Assembly (NCBI RefSeq): GCF_004138325.1
Contig: NZ_SBLB01000015.1
Span: 24,992 to 88,991, forward strand
DNA length: 64,000 bases
Direction of reading: 5' to 3'
Origin: Spirosoma sordidisoli
GTDB taxonomy: Bacteria; Bacteroidota; Bacteroidia; Cytophagales; Spirosomataceae
The position numbers and the translations under genes are program-made. Below are positions 26,983 to 35,649 of this stretch, in pieces (position 1 is the stretch's first letter; each line of letters begins with the position of its first letter). The notes beneath the pieces are model-generated. The model was not told the DNA's origin. It ran no database searches and worked only from the letters and a program-made list of their open reading frames with translations.

Positions 26983-29415
26983 ATGAGTGCAGGGCGGACA
27001 GTAAGTCGAATGGTAAGTGTGCTGATGGGGATATGTACAGTATCTCTGGCTCAGGCACAGACGTCCTGCACGGCTGTATTGAGTGGGCGGATTCTGGACC
27101 AGGCCAGCCACCAGCCGCTTCCGGGGGCTACGGTCTACATTCGTGAGCTGGGCACTGGTGCCGTAGCCGATACAAACGGAATGTTTCGGGTGGCCGCCGT
27201 CTGTGCTGGTCAGTATACGATCGACTACCAGTTTGTCAGCTACCAGAAGCTGGAGCAGCGGATAACGATCGGGGCGGATACGCTTACAACGCTCCCTACG
27301 GTACAGCTCGCTCCGGATAGCCGCACATTACAGGAAGTTGTTGTGACCGAGTACCGATCCGAAGCGCAGCAGTTGCTTCAGGTCCAAACTTCGTTGAGCG
27401 GAAACGCGCTGGAAGCCACCCGCGGTCAGTCGTTGGGCGAGAGCCTCAAAACGTTGCCGGGTTTGTATACGGTGCAGACAGGCCCCTCCATTGCAAAGCC
27501 GGTTATTCATGGTTTATACAGCAACCGGATCATAACCCTGAATAACGGTATTCGTCAGGAAGATCAGCAGTGGGGTAGTGAACACGCTCCGCAGATCGAC
27601 CCGTTTCTGGCATCCCGCATAACGGTCATTAAAGGAGCGGCCAGTATACGGTATGGCTCCGACGCCATTGGTGGGGTCATTTTGGTCGAGCCCCGGCCCA
27701 TGCCCGTCAAGCCTGGTTTTGGGGCTGAACTGAATGCCGTTGGCGGTACAAATGGTCGGCAGGGTACCCTGTCGGGGTTTGTTGAGCAGGCCTTTGGGGG
27801 CAAACTCAATGGGTTGAGCTGGCGGTTACAGGGAACCATAAAACGGGTAGGCTACGCCCGGACCCCCAACTATTACCTCGACAACAGCAGTTACCACGAG
27901 ACCAACGGCTCCGGGCAGCTAAGCTATAGCCGGAATCTCCCGAGCGGGAGTACCGTTGGGACTGACCTGTATTACAGTCTTTTTACTACCAAAGTAGGCT
28001 TGTTTACGGGCGCACAGGTGGGCAGTCTGGCCGATTTTTACGCGGCTATAGCCCGCCCCGAACCCTTACGCCAGCCTGGTTTTTCGTACGACCTGAGCCG
28101 ACCCTACCAGCAGGTCCAGCACGAACTGCTGAAGTTTCGGACGTTTGTGCGGTCCGACCGATGGGGCATGCTGACATTTACCTACGCCCGGCAGCAGAAC
28201 ATACGACGCGAATACGATTTTTTGTCCTTCAGCCGGGCTACCGACCCCGAACTATACCTGAAGCTGGTTAGCCAGACCGCCGATCTGATCTGGGAGCAGA
28301 AGCCAGTTAAGCTGGCCAACGGAGGTACCCTGTCGGGGAGTGCCGGTTTTAACGGGATCACGCAAGGCAACGTTCGGCAGTTTCTGTTTCTGATCCCGAA
28401 CTACCGAAACTACGGTGCCGGTCTGTTCGCCATTGAGCGCTACGCAAACGACCGCTGGACCCTGGAGGCCGGCGTCAGGTACGACTACCGCTGGTTGCGT
28501 GCCTTCTTCCTCAACGAGCAAACCAGTACCGTTACCAACACAACCCGTCAGTGGCAGAACGGTAGCGGCTCGGTTGGCGCCACCTACCAGCTGAACCAGC
28601 GGCTATCGCTGGCAGGTAATCTCAGCACGGCCTGGCGGGCTCCCAACGTCAACGATCTGTACTCGAACGGCTTGCACCAGAGCGCCGTGGCCTACGAGCG
28701 GGGTAACCCCAACCTTCGGGCCGAGCAGGCCTATAACGCTACGTTCTCGCTGGAATATACCGGCAAACGACTTTACCTGGATCTGGGCCTGTACAACAAC
28801 CGGATCGACAACTTCATTTATTTGAAGCCGGATTCCGTTCCTATTGTCCGGCAGCGGGGGGCCTTTCCGGCGTATACCTACACAGCCGTTCAGGCAACCT
28901 TTCGGGGGGTAGACGCTACGATTCGCTACAAAATCGTTGACCGTCTGACGCTTACGTCGAAAACGTCGTTGCTGCTGGCCTACGCCCGTTCGACGGACCC
29001 GGCTACCCGGGGGGCACATGAGTATCTGGTGTACATTCCACCGAACCGAACCGACAATAGCCTGCGCTACGAGCTAAAGGATGCCAACCGGTTCTCAAGT
29101 ATGTACGTCAGTGTCAGCAGCCAGTATGTAGCCCGGCAAAACCGAGCGCCGGCGGTATCGCAGCGGCAGGAGGGAGGGCAGCTCATTTTTACCGGCGATT
29201 TTGCTCCGCCCCCGCCCGCCTATACCCTGTTCGGGGCGGAAATGGGCTTCACGTATCGGATAGGCACTCAACCACTGGGTGTCATTTTAACCGGAACCAA
29301 TCTGCTGAACCGGGCTTACCGCGACTACCTGGACCGGTTTCGCTACTTCACCGACGAGCCGGGCCGGGCCATCTGGCTTAAGCTTAGACTGCCTTTAGCC
29401 TTTGGTCGTAGTTAG
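26983..29415 (+). CDS. TonB-dependent receptor, probable metal or metallophore uptake
   Basis: An 810-residue outer-membrane receptor. After a signal peptide (SVLMGICTVSLAQAQ) comes a carboxypeptidase-regulatory-like domain (about 29-115). The TonB box/plug contains LQEVVVTEY, LGESLKTLPGLYTVQTGPSIAKPVIHGLYSNRI and IDPFLASRITVIKGAASIRYGSDAIGG. A FecA/BtuB-type barrel ends in IWLKLRLPLAFGRS. Size and plug fit receptors for metal chelates rather than SusC. The promoter carries a palindrome over the -7 element, and a lipoprotein gene follows 61 bases downstream, so the pair is probably repressed when its metal is plentiful. Which metal is not shown. Confidence 0.92.
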   Translation: MSAGRTVSRMVSVLMGICTVSLAQAQTSCTAVLSGRILDQASHQPLPGATVYIRELGTGAVADTNGMFRVAAVCAGQYTIDYQFVSYQKLEQRITIGADTLTTLPTVQLAPDSRTLQEVVVTEYRSEAQQLLQVQTSLSGNALEATRGQSLGESLKTLPGLYTVQTGPSIAKPVIHGLYSNRIITLNNGIRQEDQQWGSEHAPQIDPFLASRITVIKGAASIRYGSDAIGGVILVEPRPMPVKPGFGAELNAVGGTNGRQGTLSGFVEQAFGGKLNGLSWRLQGTIKRVGYARTPNYYLDNSSYHETNGSGQLSYSRNLPSGSTVGTDLYYSLFTTKVGLFTGAQVGSLADFYAAIARPEPLRQPGFSYDLSRPYQQVQHELLKFRTFVRSDRWGMLTFTYARQQNIRREYDFLSFSRATDPELYLKLVSQTADLIWEQKPVKLANGGTLSGSAGFNGITQGNVRQFLFLIPNYRNYGAGLFAIERYANDRWTLEAGVRYDYRWLRAFFLNEQTSTVTNTTRQWQNGSGSVGATYQLNQRLSLAGNLSTAWRAPNVNDLYSNGLHQSAVAYERGNPNLRAEQAYNATFSLEYTGKRLYLDLGLYNNRIDNFIYLKPDSVPIVRQRGAFPAYTYTAVQATFRGVDATIRYKIVDRLTLTSKTSLLLAYARSTDPATRGAHEYLVYIPPNRTDNSLRYELKDANRFSSMYVSVSSQYVARQNRAPAVSQRQEGGQLIFTGDFAPPPPAYTLFGAEMGFTYRIGTQPLGVILTGTNLLNRAYRDYLDRFRYFTDEPGRAIWLKLRLPLAFGRS

Positions 29416-29476
29416 TCGCTTCGGCTTTATGGTCTGCTTTTTCAACCTGATGTTTCACATAAATCGTTAACTACCA

Positions 29477-30046
29477 ATGAACATGTTCCGTCAATCGCTC
29501 CTCTTCCTGTTACCCATGGCTCTGCTGGTTGCTGCCTGTAACAACGATGAAGAAAACCCGACCCCAACCGACGATAACGAAGCGATCACCACGGCTACGC
29601 TGACGCTTACCAGCCAGACTACTCCCGTTCAAACCGTGACTGCAACGGTCGAGAACCTGAACACGAACGCTGATTTCAGCCGGGCTACCCTGACGCTTCG
29701 GCCCAATACAACCTATACGGGGGTTTTATCCCTGCTGGATAAAACAAAAACGCCCACGCTCGACGTATCGGCCGAAGTGGCCGAAGAGGCCAATGAACAC
29801 CTCGTGGTGTATACGTTCACACCAACTACGGGCTCGCCCGCATCCGTGACCGTAACGGCTACCGATCGGGATACCAACCCCGCGCCGGGACCTTATCCTA
29901 TTGGGTTAGCCACGCAGATACGAACCGGGGCTGCCGGCAGTGGAAAACTGAAGGTCGTGTTGCGGCACCAGCCTAACGTAAAGAACGGCACCCCCCAGCC
30001 AGGTTCGTCTGATCTGGATACCGACTTCTCGGTCACCATCCAGTAA
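29477..30046 (+). CDS. Lipoprotein partner of the TonB receptor
   Basis: A 189-residue protein with a lipoprotein signal (LLFLLPMALLVAAC, Cys near residue 21), an acidic linker rich in Asp, Glu and Asn, and then a beta-rich domain (ITTATLTLTSQTT, TTYTGVLSLLDKTKTPTLDV, GKLKVVLRHQPNVKNGT). It resembles lipoproteins that repeatedly sit beside metal-linked TonB receptors in Bacteroidota; I recall the pattern but no assigned function. Being downstream on the same strand with a terminator only after it, it shares the receptor transcript. A substrate-capture or handover role at the outer membrane is inference. Confidence 0.75.
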   Translation: MNMFRQSLLFLLPMALLVAACNNDEENPTPTDDNEAITTATLTLTSQTTPVQTVTATVENLNTNADFSRATLTLRPNTTYTGVLSLLDKTKTPTLDVSAEVAEEANEHLVVYTFTPTTGSPASVTVTATDRDTNPAPGPYPIGLATQIRTGAAGSGKLKVVLRHQPNVKNGTPQPGSSDLDTDFSVTIQ

Positions 30047-30064
30047 GCCGAATGGACGACTCGC

Positions 30065-30114
30065 GTTAACAGCAGCAGGCCACTACCCCAGGGTAGTGGC
30101 CTGCTGCTGTTAAC
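30065..30114. terminator. Bidirectional terminator, 24-base perfect inverted repeat
   Basis: Arms 30065-30088 and 30091-30114 are perfectly complementary with only CA between. It lies between the convergent lipoprotein gene and the minus-strand gene ending at 30129, so it can serve both. Confidence 0.75.
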
Positions 30115-30128
30115 AGGACTTGGGTCTG

Positions 30129-30785
30129 TTAATAAGGGAGTGCACAAAGCTGGTTATACGCGACCACCATCTCACCAAACCGATCCCAATCCCGGCGGTT
30201 CGCTACGGGGTAATTTCGGATGAACTCAGAACAATCACCGAAAATAGCGTCATGTACCGCTTCCAGACTGCCTGGCCGGGCAATCAGGGGGGACTGTCCG
30301 TTTTTCACGACAACATAGCTAAGATCCCGGCGGTGGCTGAGGGTAAAGTTGCCAAACGAATACTCGATGGTCCGCTTCCAGCCCGATACGTCGAAGTAAA
30401 GCGCCAGTGGTCCGCCCGCTGGCGTTAGTCTTTCCAGTAACATGGACTTGCCACCACGACGAGGATTCGGCACACGCTCAAACACAATCGTTTTCCGGTC
30501 TCGCGGAATACTCCCCGTCACATAGGCGAAGTCAGGAATCTGCTGAACCAGTGTACGGAGTTCATCCCCGCTCATTTTTACTCTTTTGTCGCCGGCAAGC
30601 CGAATGACTATACCCGTTGGCGAGTCGTTGACGACTGACCCAACGCGAACCTGACCGGCCAGTGTATCGCTCTGATGGCTGACGACGTATCCGTCGGCCC
30701 AGCTCGTTATCGCACCCAGCGGATCATACTGGGCATTGCTTATATGGCTCCCTAGCAGGAGGAGCCCGAAGACTATTTTTTTCAT
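30129..30785 (-). CDS. Hypothetical secreted protein
   Basis: About 218 residues with a signal peptide (KKIVFGLLLLGSHISNAQ). ATG 30785 (MKKIVFG) is preferred over the first in-frame ATG 30800 because it gives a normal n-region. The mature part contains YVVSHQSDTLAGQVRVG, KRVKMSGDELRTLVQQ and a C-terminal GDCSEFIRNYPVANRRDWDR. The pattern of a short beta-rich domain reporting on DTLxGxV is common in uncharacterised Bacteroidota secreted proteins. No enzymatic motif is seen. It is monocistronic and divergent from the Wzi-like gene. Confidence 0.7.
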   Translation of the reverse strand: MKKIVFGLLLLGSHISNAQYDPLGAITSWADGYVVSHQSDTLAGQVRVGSVVNDSPTGIVIRLAGDKRVKMSGDELRTLVQQIPDFAYVTGSIPRDRKTIVFERVPNPRRGGKSMLLERLTPAGGPLALYFDVSGWKRTIEYSFGNFTLSHRRDLSYVVVKNGQSPLIARPGSLEAVHDAIFGDCSEFIRNYPVANRRDWDRFGEMVVAYNQLCALPY

Positions 30786-30971
30786 GAGAAAGCAATTCAA
30801 CCAATAGGAAGTAGAACAAAGCTAAACGTGACTAAATGGCCCCTCAACCAGGGCGATGTTAATCAGTAGATAAATAAGGATGAACTGACAAAATCGGGCC
30901 CTGAATCGGTAGTATCTACTTTTAATAAATATCTAGGTATAGTCTACAGGATAAGTGATTATTTTGTAGAT

Positions 30972-32450
30972 ATGAAACACTTGTACTACGTAAATATTAT
31001 CTTATTTCTGACAGGCTTGACGGCTTACGCCCAGCTTCCAGCCCCGCATGAGGGGTATGTGGAAGTCGGCGGTATGGCAGCGTCGAGCGCGCGAACACCT
31101 TTTTGGCTTCGGGCCAACCAGTTTGGCACTATACCGCTGTCGGCACCGGCAGTAACCGGGCGGGCAGGTATTCGCGGACGCATACTGCTGACGGATACGA
31201 CGAAACAAACGGCCCGAAAGCCCTGGACGGTGAGTTATGGAGCCGAACTGGTTGGGAATGCCGGTCGGGACAATCAACTACTGGCGCCTGAATACTTCGT
31301 GAGTCTGACCCACCGTCAGATCCAGCTTACCGCAGGTCGTCGGCGTGAGGTGATCGGGTTAGTAGATACAACGCTGTCTTCCGGATCGTACGCCTGGTCA
31401 GGAAACGCCTTGCCGCTGCCAAAAATCCAGTTCGGAACCCGGGGGTTTGCCCCGCTGGGTCGGCGGCAATGGCTGGCCATCAATGCGTTCATAGCCCACG
31501 GGCTATTTGCCAATACCGACTACATGCAACATTCATTTCTCCATCAGAAATCGATCATTTTGCGAGTTGGTAAACCGACATCGGCCATACGGGTGTACGG
31601 GGGCATAAATCACAGCGTTCAGTGGGGCGGGCATTCTGATTATCTCGACTACCATTATGCGGTGAATGGGCAGTTGCCCGGACAGTTGCGCGACTTTCCA
31701 AACGTACTTTTTGCCATTCGCACGGGCGGGTTAAACAACCCTCGGGTTACTTCCTTCGACTATGTCAATCTGTATGGTAACCATGTCGGCAGCATCGATC
31801 TGGGCATGGAACTTAGGCTGGCCTCGGTTCACCTGATGCTCTATCACCAGCACAGTTTCGACGACGCATCGGGTATGCTTCTCCAGAACGTTCCAGATGG
31901 GTTGAGCGGATTGCGTATCCGCCCGCAGAAGCATGGGTCGGCCGACTTTCATATTGATGCGGTGCTGGTTGAATTTCTGTCTACCCTGCATCAGAGTGGT
32001 CCCAGTTTTTACCAGGCCAATACCCATACGAAGGGAGCGGATAACTACTTCAATAATGGACAGTATGCCGAGGGCTGGACGTATAACGACCGGGTAATTG
32101 GTACGCCGTTCATTACCCGCAAACAGGATCTCAGTCCAGACCTGCAGAACAACACACAGTGGACCATAAACAACAACCGCCTGCAGATGGCACACGTTGG
32201 CCTGAGCGCTACCCTGGCGCAGCGCATAAGCTGTCTGGCCAAGGTGTCGTATAGCCAGAACTACGGTGTACCTGGTGAGCCTCTTCCTGGTACGCCTTCC
32301 CAGTGGTCGTCGCTGCTGCAGCTCCAAACCCCGGTTTCCTGGATGGGTGGGATGACGCTGACCGCGGCTGTGGCTGCCGACATAGGCGAGCTATACACCA
32401 ATTCGATAGGCGGGTCTGTTGGCCTTCGAAAAACGGTCTGGCAAAAGTAA
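30972..32450 (+). CDS. Wzi-like capsule assembly outer-membrane protein
   Basis: A 492-residue outer-membrane barrel with a signal peptide (IILFLTGLTAYAQ) and the N-terminal family line GYVEVGGMAASSARTPFWLRANQFGTIPL, typical of the capsule-assembly Wzi family. Alternating hydrophobic strands run through the protein. In Enterobacteria Wzi binds capsule at the surface; in Bacteroidota many copies occur outside capsule loci, and no polysaccharide genes are nearby, so the role here is open. An AT-rich spacer with a TTATTTTG near 30959 precedes it. CAGTCTGAC/GTCAGACTG (32456-32494) after the stop may act as a weak terminator. Confidence 0.82.
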   Translation: MKHLYYVNIILFLTGLTAYAQLPAPHEGYVEVGGMAASSARTPFWLRANQFGTIPLSAPAVTGRAGIRGRILLTDTTKQTARKPWTVSYGAELVGNAGRDNQLLAPEYFVSLTHRQIQLTAGRRREVIGLVDTTLSSGSYAWSGNALPLPKIQFGTRGFAPLGRRQWLAINAFIAHGLFANTDYMQHSFLHQKSIILRVGKPTSAIRVYGGINHSVQWGGHSDYLDYHYAVNGQLPGQLRDFPNVLFAIRTGGLNNPRVTSFDYVNLYGNHVGSIDLGMELRLASVHLMLYHQHSFDDASGMLLQNVPDGLSGLRIRPQKHGSADFHIDAVLVEFLSTLHQSGPSFYQANTHTKGADNYFNNGQYAEGWTYNDRVIGTPFITRKQDLSPDLQNNTQWTINNNRLQMAHVGLSATLAQRISCLAKVSYSQNYGVPGEPLPGTPSQWSSLLQLQTPVSWMGGMTLTAAVAADIGELYTNSIGGSVGLRKTVWQK

Positions 32451-32482
32451 AACCGCAGTCTGACAGCAACTGCTGACTGGAA

Positions 32483-32740
32483 TCAGTCAGACTGAATCTG
32501 AACCCCCTGTTGGTGGGCAGCCTGTTTAATACGATCCTTAATAATCTGTAGGTCGTCGGCATCGTACCTGGCCGCATTGTCTTTATGGTTGATGTAAGAC
32601 CAGGCAGCCCGAACGTGATCGGGAGTGTCGATGGGGTATTTCTTGTTGACCGGATCGGCAAACGGTACATCCCCGTATTTGTGCTCGCCTTCTGACGGAC
32701 GCACATCGTTGCGACGGTCAATGTCTGGGTTCTTTTTCAT
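32483..32740 (-). CDS. Small conserved hypothetical protein (DUF6582-like)
   Basis: An 85-residue hydrophilic protein. KKYPIDTPDHVRAAWSYINHKDNAARYDADDLQIIKDRIKQAA resembles the small domain seen in phage- and plasmid-linked proteins that pair a proline-containing HVRxAxxYxxH motif with a helical tail. No signal or membrane segment. Function unknown. It is convergent with the Wzi-like gene and followed upstream, on the same strand, by a broken metal-binding gene. Confidence 0.6.
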   Translation of the reverse strand: MKKNPDIDRRNDVRPSEGEHKYGDVPFADPVNKKYPIDTPDHVRAAWSYINHKDNAARYDADDLQIIKDRIKQAAHQQGVQIQSD

Positions 32741-32764
32741 AACGTTATCAGTGACAGGTAAAAG

Positions 32765-32928
32765 TTATATAGATTCAGCCTGGTAGCCAGCTTGCTCAAC
32801 AGCTTCGACAACGGTTTGGCTCACGCGGTTGTCGACCGTCTGAACGGTTAGCAGGTGATCCGGAATGGCGTAACGGCCGCTACCCCCTCATGATCGCTAA
32901 TATTCGTTTTAAACGTGAGAGTTTTCAT
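32765..32928 (-). pseudogene. Frameshifted heavy-metal-associated (HMA) domain gene
   Basis: On the minus strand ATG 32928 gives MKTLTFKTNISDHEGVAAVT, matching the first strand and helix of a copper-chaperone-like HMA domain. After a frameshift, another frame gives DHLLTVQTVDNRVSQTVVEAVEQAGYQAESI and a stop at 32765-32767, matching the last half. The length (164 bases) is not a multiple of three. The metal-binding CxxC is gone: the place where the two cysteines belong reads DHEG. Part of the middle also appears deleted. Confidence 0.65.
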
Positions 32929-33355
32929 CGTAATCAATTCTTGTGACTATATTCCGGATAAACGGGTCTGTATTGGGTTGATAATGCGATAAAACGGGAG
33001 ACCAGCAGCCAAAGCGCTGCCAGTCCATAGGAACAAAGCTCCGCAGGTTAGTGAGCGTACCCCTGAGGTTTATGTTTTTTTGATATATAGGCTTTAGATA
33101 CTATACTAGCACAGTGAATGCCGGAAAGCGGAGCTGGGAGCTGGACGTTTGGATGAGGCATTACCGTATAAGCGCGCCCGTTACCGGTTGGCTTGTGATC
33201 TAGCCACGACGTATGTATCGGATACGGGGTGAATGAGTCAGAAGAGCTGTATAGACAGGTCGCGCGAAGGAACGGTAAGCGCTGCTCAGGGCGCAGAGGG
33301 CCCTACTAAAAACGCCAAAACCCGCTGCTGGGCGGGTCTGGAGCAAAATTACAGG
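32929..33355. other. Long spacer between HMA pseudogene and tRNA-Met
   Basis: No supported gene in about 430 bases. A stretch near 33145-33230 (GRLDEALPYKRARYRLACDLATTYV in one plus frame) is mildly protein-like but has no start and soon meets a stop. The right end contains the tRNA terminator. Confidence 0.4.
33320..33337 (-). terminator. Terminator hairpin after tRNA-Met
   Basis: On the minus strand ACCCGC-CCAGCA-GCGGGT is followed by TTTGGCGTTTTT, 19 bases beyond the tRNA 3' end. Confidence 0.6.
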
Positions 33356-33429
33356 TAGCGGGGAGCAGGATCGAACTGCCGACCTTAGGGTTATGAATCC
33401 TACGCTCTAACCATCTGAGCTACCCCGCC
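33356..33429 (-). tRNA. tRNA-Met (anticodon CAT)
   Basis: A 74-base cloverleaf on the minus strand with acceptor GGCGGGG/CCCCGCT (G1-T72 wobble), D stem GCTC/GAGC, anticodon loop TTCATAA, and T arm GGCAG-TTCGATC-CTGCT. The anticodon stem has an A31-C39 mismatch. CCA is not encoded. The CAT anticodon could also be lysidine-modified tRNA-Ile2, but the body fits elongator methionine better. Confidence 0.9.
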
Positions 33430-33441
33430 GTCTTGATGGCA

Positions 33442-33449
33442 CAAAAGTA
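33442..33449 (-). promoter_or_regulatory. Bacteroidota -7 element of tRNA-Met
   Basis: TACTTTTG on the minus strand, 12 bases before the mature tRNA 5' end; an exact match to TAnnTTTG. Confidence 0.6.
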
Positions 33450-33505
33450 GGGAAAAAATCAGCGTTCCCCAAAAGTGCGCGTTGACTTTCGCAAAAAATT
33501 TCGTT

Positions 33506-33513
33506 TACCTTTG
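33506..33513 (+). promoter_or_regulatory. Bacteroidota -7 element of START-like gene
   Basis: TACCTTTG, 30 bases before ATG 33543, with TTGAC at 33482-33486 as a possible -33 element. Confidence 0.6.
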
Positions 33514-33542
33514 CCGGGGTCCCCCCTTGATCATTACCAACT

Positions 33543-33935
33543 ATGGAGAAATTAAAATTTGTTGCGGAATACGAGCTCCGGGCGTCTCCCAAAATGCTGT
33601 TCCCCTATATCAGTACAGCCTCCGGGTTGTCGCAGTGGTTTGCCAGTAAAGTGAATACCCTGCCCGAACAGCGCTTCGATTTTCAGTGGGATAACGAAAG
33701 CCATATTGCCCGGCAGGTATCCATGCGCCAGAACAAGGGTGTGCGATTCGAATTTCTCGACACTGCCGAAAACGGATCCGATAATAACTACGTCGACTTC
33801 CGTGTCGACCAGTCGGAGCTGACTCAATCTACGTTTCTGCGCGTTACTGACTACTCCAGCACCACCGACGAAGACGAACTGAAAGACCTCTGGGATGGTT
33901 TAATGGATAAGCTCAAAGAGATTGTCGGTAGTTAA
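33543..33935 (+). CDS. START-like domain (SRPBCC superfamily) protein
   Basis: A 130-residue single-domain protein. KFVAEYELRASPKMLFPYISTASGLSQWFAS and the later ESHIARQVSMRQNKGVRFEFL resemble the AHSA1/START-like ligand-binding fold found as a stand-alone protein in Bacteroidota. It ends in an acidic helix (DEDELKDLWDGLMDKLKEIVG). Likely cytosolic; ligand unknown. It has its own -7 element at 33506 and is divergent from tRNA-Met. The stop is followed within 2 bases by heptamer repeats, and an LptF/LptG permease gene lies downstream. Confidence 0.8.
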   Translation: MEKLKFVAEYELRASPKMLFPYISTASGLSQWFASKVNTLPEQRFDFQWDNESHIARQVSMRQNKGVRFEFLDTAENGSDNNYVDFRVDQSELTQSTFLRVTDYSSTTDEDELKDLWDGLMDKLKEIVGS

Positions 33936-33936
33936 A

Positions 33937-34020
33937 AATGCTTAATGGATAATGGATACGGTGTAGTTGCTCGTTGGATATATACCGACATCTCACACCT
34001 TCTCTTATGCATTATTCATT
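33937..34020. repeat. Inverted AATGNNT heptamer arrays between START-like and lptF/lptG genes
   Basis: Plus-strand units AATGCTT, AATGGAT and AATGGAT (33937-33957) face minus-strand units AATGAAT and AATGCAT (34020-34007). Each array is followed inward by a GGTGT element (ACGGTGTAG and AAGGTGTGAG). The layout matches that of the larger element at 18430-18561. Confidence 0.6.
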
Positions 34021-34023
34021 CGA

Positions 34024-35529
34024 ATGAAAAAGATAGATAAACTGGTACTCGGCTCTTTTTGGGGGCCATTCTTCCTGACTCTCGGCGTCGTCATCTTCAT
34101 ATTCCTGATGCGACTGCTGATGTTCTACATCGACGAGTTTGTTTCCAAAGACCTTGACATGGCCACGTTTGGCCGGTTACTGTTCTACTTTGCCCTGCTG
34201 ACCGTTCCGACCGCCCTGCCGCTGGCCGTGTTGCTATCTTCCCTGATGACCTTCGGCAACCTGGGCGAGTTTTTCGAGCTGACCGCGCTCAAAAGTGCGG
34301 GTATTTCGCTCACCCGGGCCATGCGCCCCCTGCTGATCGTGGCCATCTTCATCAGCGTGTTCTCATTCTGGTTCAACAATGTGGTTTCGCCCTGGGCCAA
34401 CCTGAAAGGGTACAGTCTGCTCTACGACATTAAAACGGCTAAAGCAACGCTGAACCTGAAGGAGGGTATTTTTTACAACGACCTGCCCGGCTACAGCATT
34501 AAAGTTGATAAGAAGGTCAAAGCCAGTAAAGAGAGCACAACGGGTGACCTGCTTAAGGGCCTCGTGATTTACAAACAGGCAACAAACGGTATGGAGACCG
34601 GCAATCGGGAGATCATTCTGGCCGATTCCGGTCGAATGTATACCGACAAAGACCGGACCTACCTCGTTTTCGAACTTTTCAATGGCAACGACTATCAGGA
34701 GTATACCGACAACAATACGGTGAGCTATGCCAGCGACGGAACCAGCAAAGGGGCTCAGTTTGTCAGAAATGGATTTAAAAACTATCGGCTTGTGATCAGC
34801 CTGGAATCGTTCGGTATCAAGCGCACGGACGAAAACCAGTTCGAATATCACGAGTATATGAAAAACCTGAGTGAGCTGGCCAGTCTGACCGATTCGCTCC
34901 GAAAAGATTACAAGAACACGAGTTTGAGCGTGGCCAGTACATCACGTCAGTATTATAGCTATCAATTCAAAGCCGACGAAGCCGCTAAATTTCAAAAAGC
35001 AAAAGACGGTAAATGGGTCGACTCGCTGCTCAGAAAGCAGGATGCTACCCGGCCCGATTTTGCCCAGACAGCGCTCAGCCAGGCCCAGAACGTTCTGAAC
35101 TATGCGACATCGAACGTATCCTACCTGGCCGAAAAAGAGAAGAGCGTCTGGAAATACCAGCTCGAAAGCCACCATAAATTCACCCAGGCTATCTCTATCT
35201 TCGTCATGTTCCTGATTGGCGCATCCATGGGGGCCATCATTAAAAAAGGTGGCTTTGGACTACCGGTACTGATCGCCATTGTCTTTTTTATCTTCCTGTA
35301 CGTATTGACCATTGCGGGCGATAAATACGCGAAAGACGGATTAATATGGGTACCAATCGGCGCGTGGCTGGCTAACCTGGTTTTGTTTCCAATTGGGTTA
35401 TTTTTGATGCAACGCGCCCGCTACGATTCGCGTCTATTCGATAAAGATGTATACATCATTGCCTGGGGGCGGCTGAAACAGAAATGGGCCCAACGACGCC
35501 AGCAGGCCGTTACCGGAGGCATGTCATAA
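34024..35529 (+). CDS. LptF/LptG-family permease (lipopolysaccharide export)
   Basis: A 501-residue YjgP/YjgQ-family inner-membrane protein of the LPS exporter, which with LptB2 lifts lipopolysaccharide out of the inner membrane. Three hydrophobic helices lie in the first 110 residues (FFLTLGVVIFIFLMRLLMFYI and following). A long periplasmic domain spans about 130-390, and three more helices lie near the C-terminus (FVMFLIGASMGAIIKKGGFG onward). Bacteroidota often have such enlarged copies with a coiled-coil-like insertion (about 280-370). Start ATG 34024 was chosen because the in-frame extension to 33967 lies within the repeat spacer. LptF or LptG cannot be distinguished. Confidence 0.88.
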   Translation: MKKIDKLVLGSFWGPFFLTLGVVIFIFLMRLLMFYIDEFVSKDLDMATFGRLLFYFALLTVPTALPLAVLLSSLMTFGNLGEFFELTALKSAGISLTRAMRPLLIVAIFISVFSFWFNNVVSPWANLKGYSLLYDIKTAKATLNLKEGIFYNDLPGYSIKVDKKVKASKESTTGDLLKGLVIYKQATNGMETGNREIILADSGRMYTDKDRTYLVFELFNGNDYQEYTDNNTVSYASDGTSKGAQFVRNGFKNYRLVISLESFGIKRTDENQFEYHEYMKNLSELASLTDSLRKDYKNTSLSVASTSRQYYSYQFKADEAAKFQKAKDGKWVDSLLRKQDATRPDFAQTALSQAQNVLNYATSNVSYLAEKEKSVWKYQLESHHKFTQAISIFVMFLIGASMGAIIKKGGFGLPVLIAIVFFIFLYVLTIAGDKYAKDGLIWVPIGAWLANLVLFPIGLFLMQRARYDSRLFDKDVYIIAWGRLKQKWAQRRQQAVTGGMS

Positions 35530-35600
35530 AGCGAAGCCTGTTTTGTGACAATTCATAACATTTCTGGTCATAATTTACAGGAGGCTTCCCGGTTTTTTCC

Positions 35601-35608
35601 TATCTTTG
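35601..35608 (+). promoter_or_regulatory. Bacteroidota -7 element of rpsO
   Basis: TATCTTTG, an exact TAnnTTTG match 42 bases before the rpsO start. Confidence 0.6.
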
Positions 35609-35649
35609 CACCCAAATTCATTTTTTCAATTATAATTAGCTGTCTGAAG

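Noticed and set aside
33140..33240. Coding remnant in the spacer left of tRNA-Met
   Set aside because: One frame reads like protein for about 30 codons but lacks a start and similarity, so chance is sufficient.
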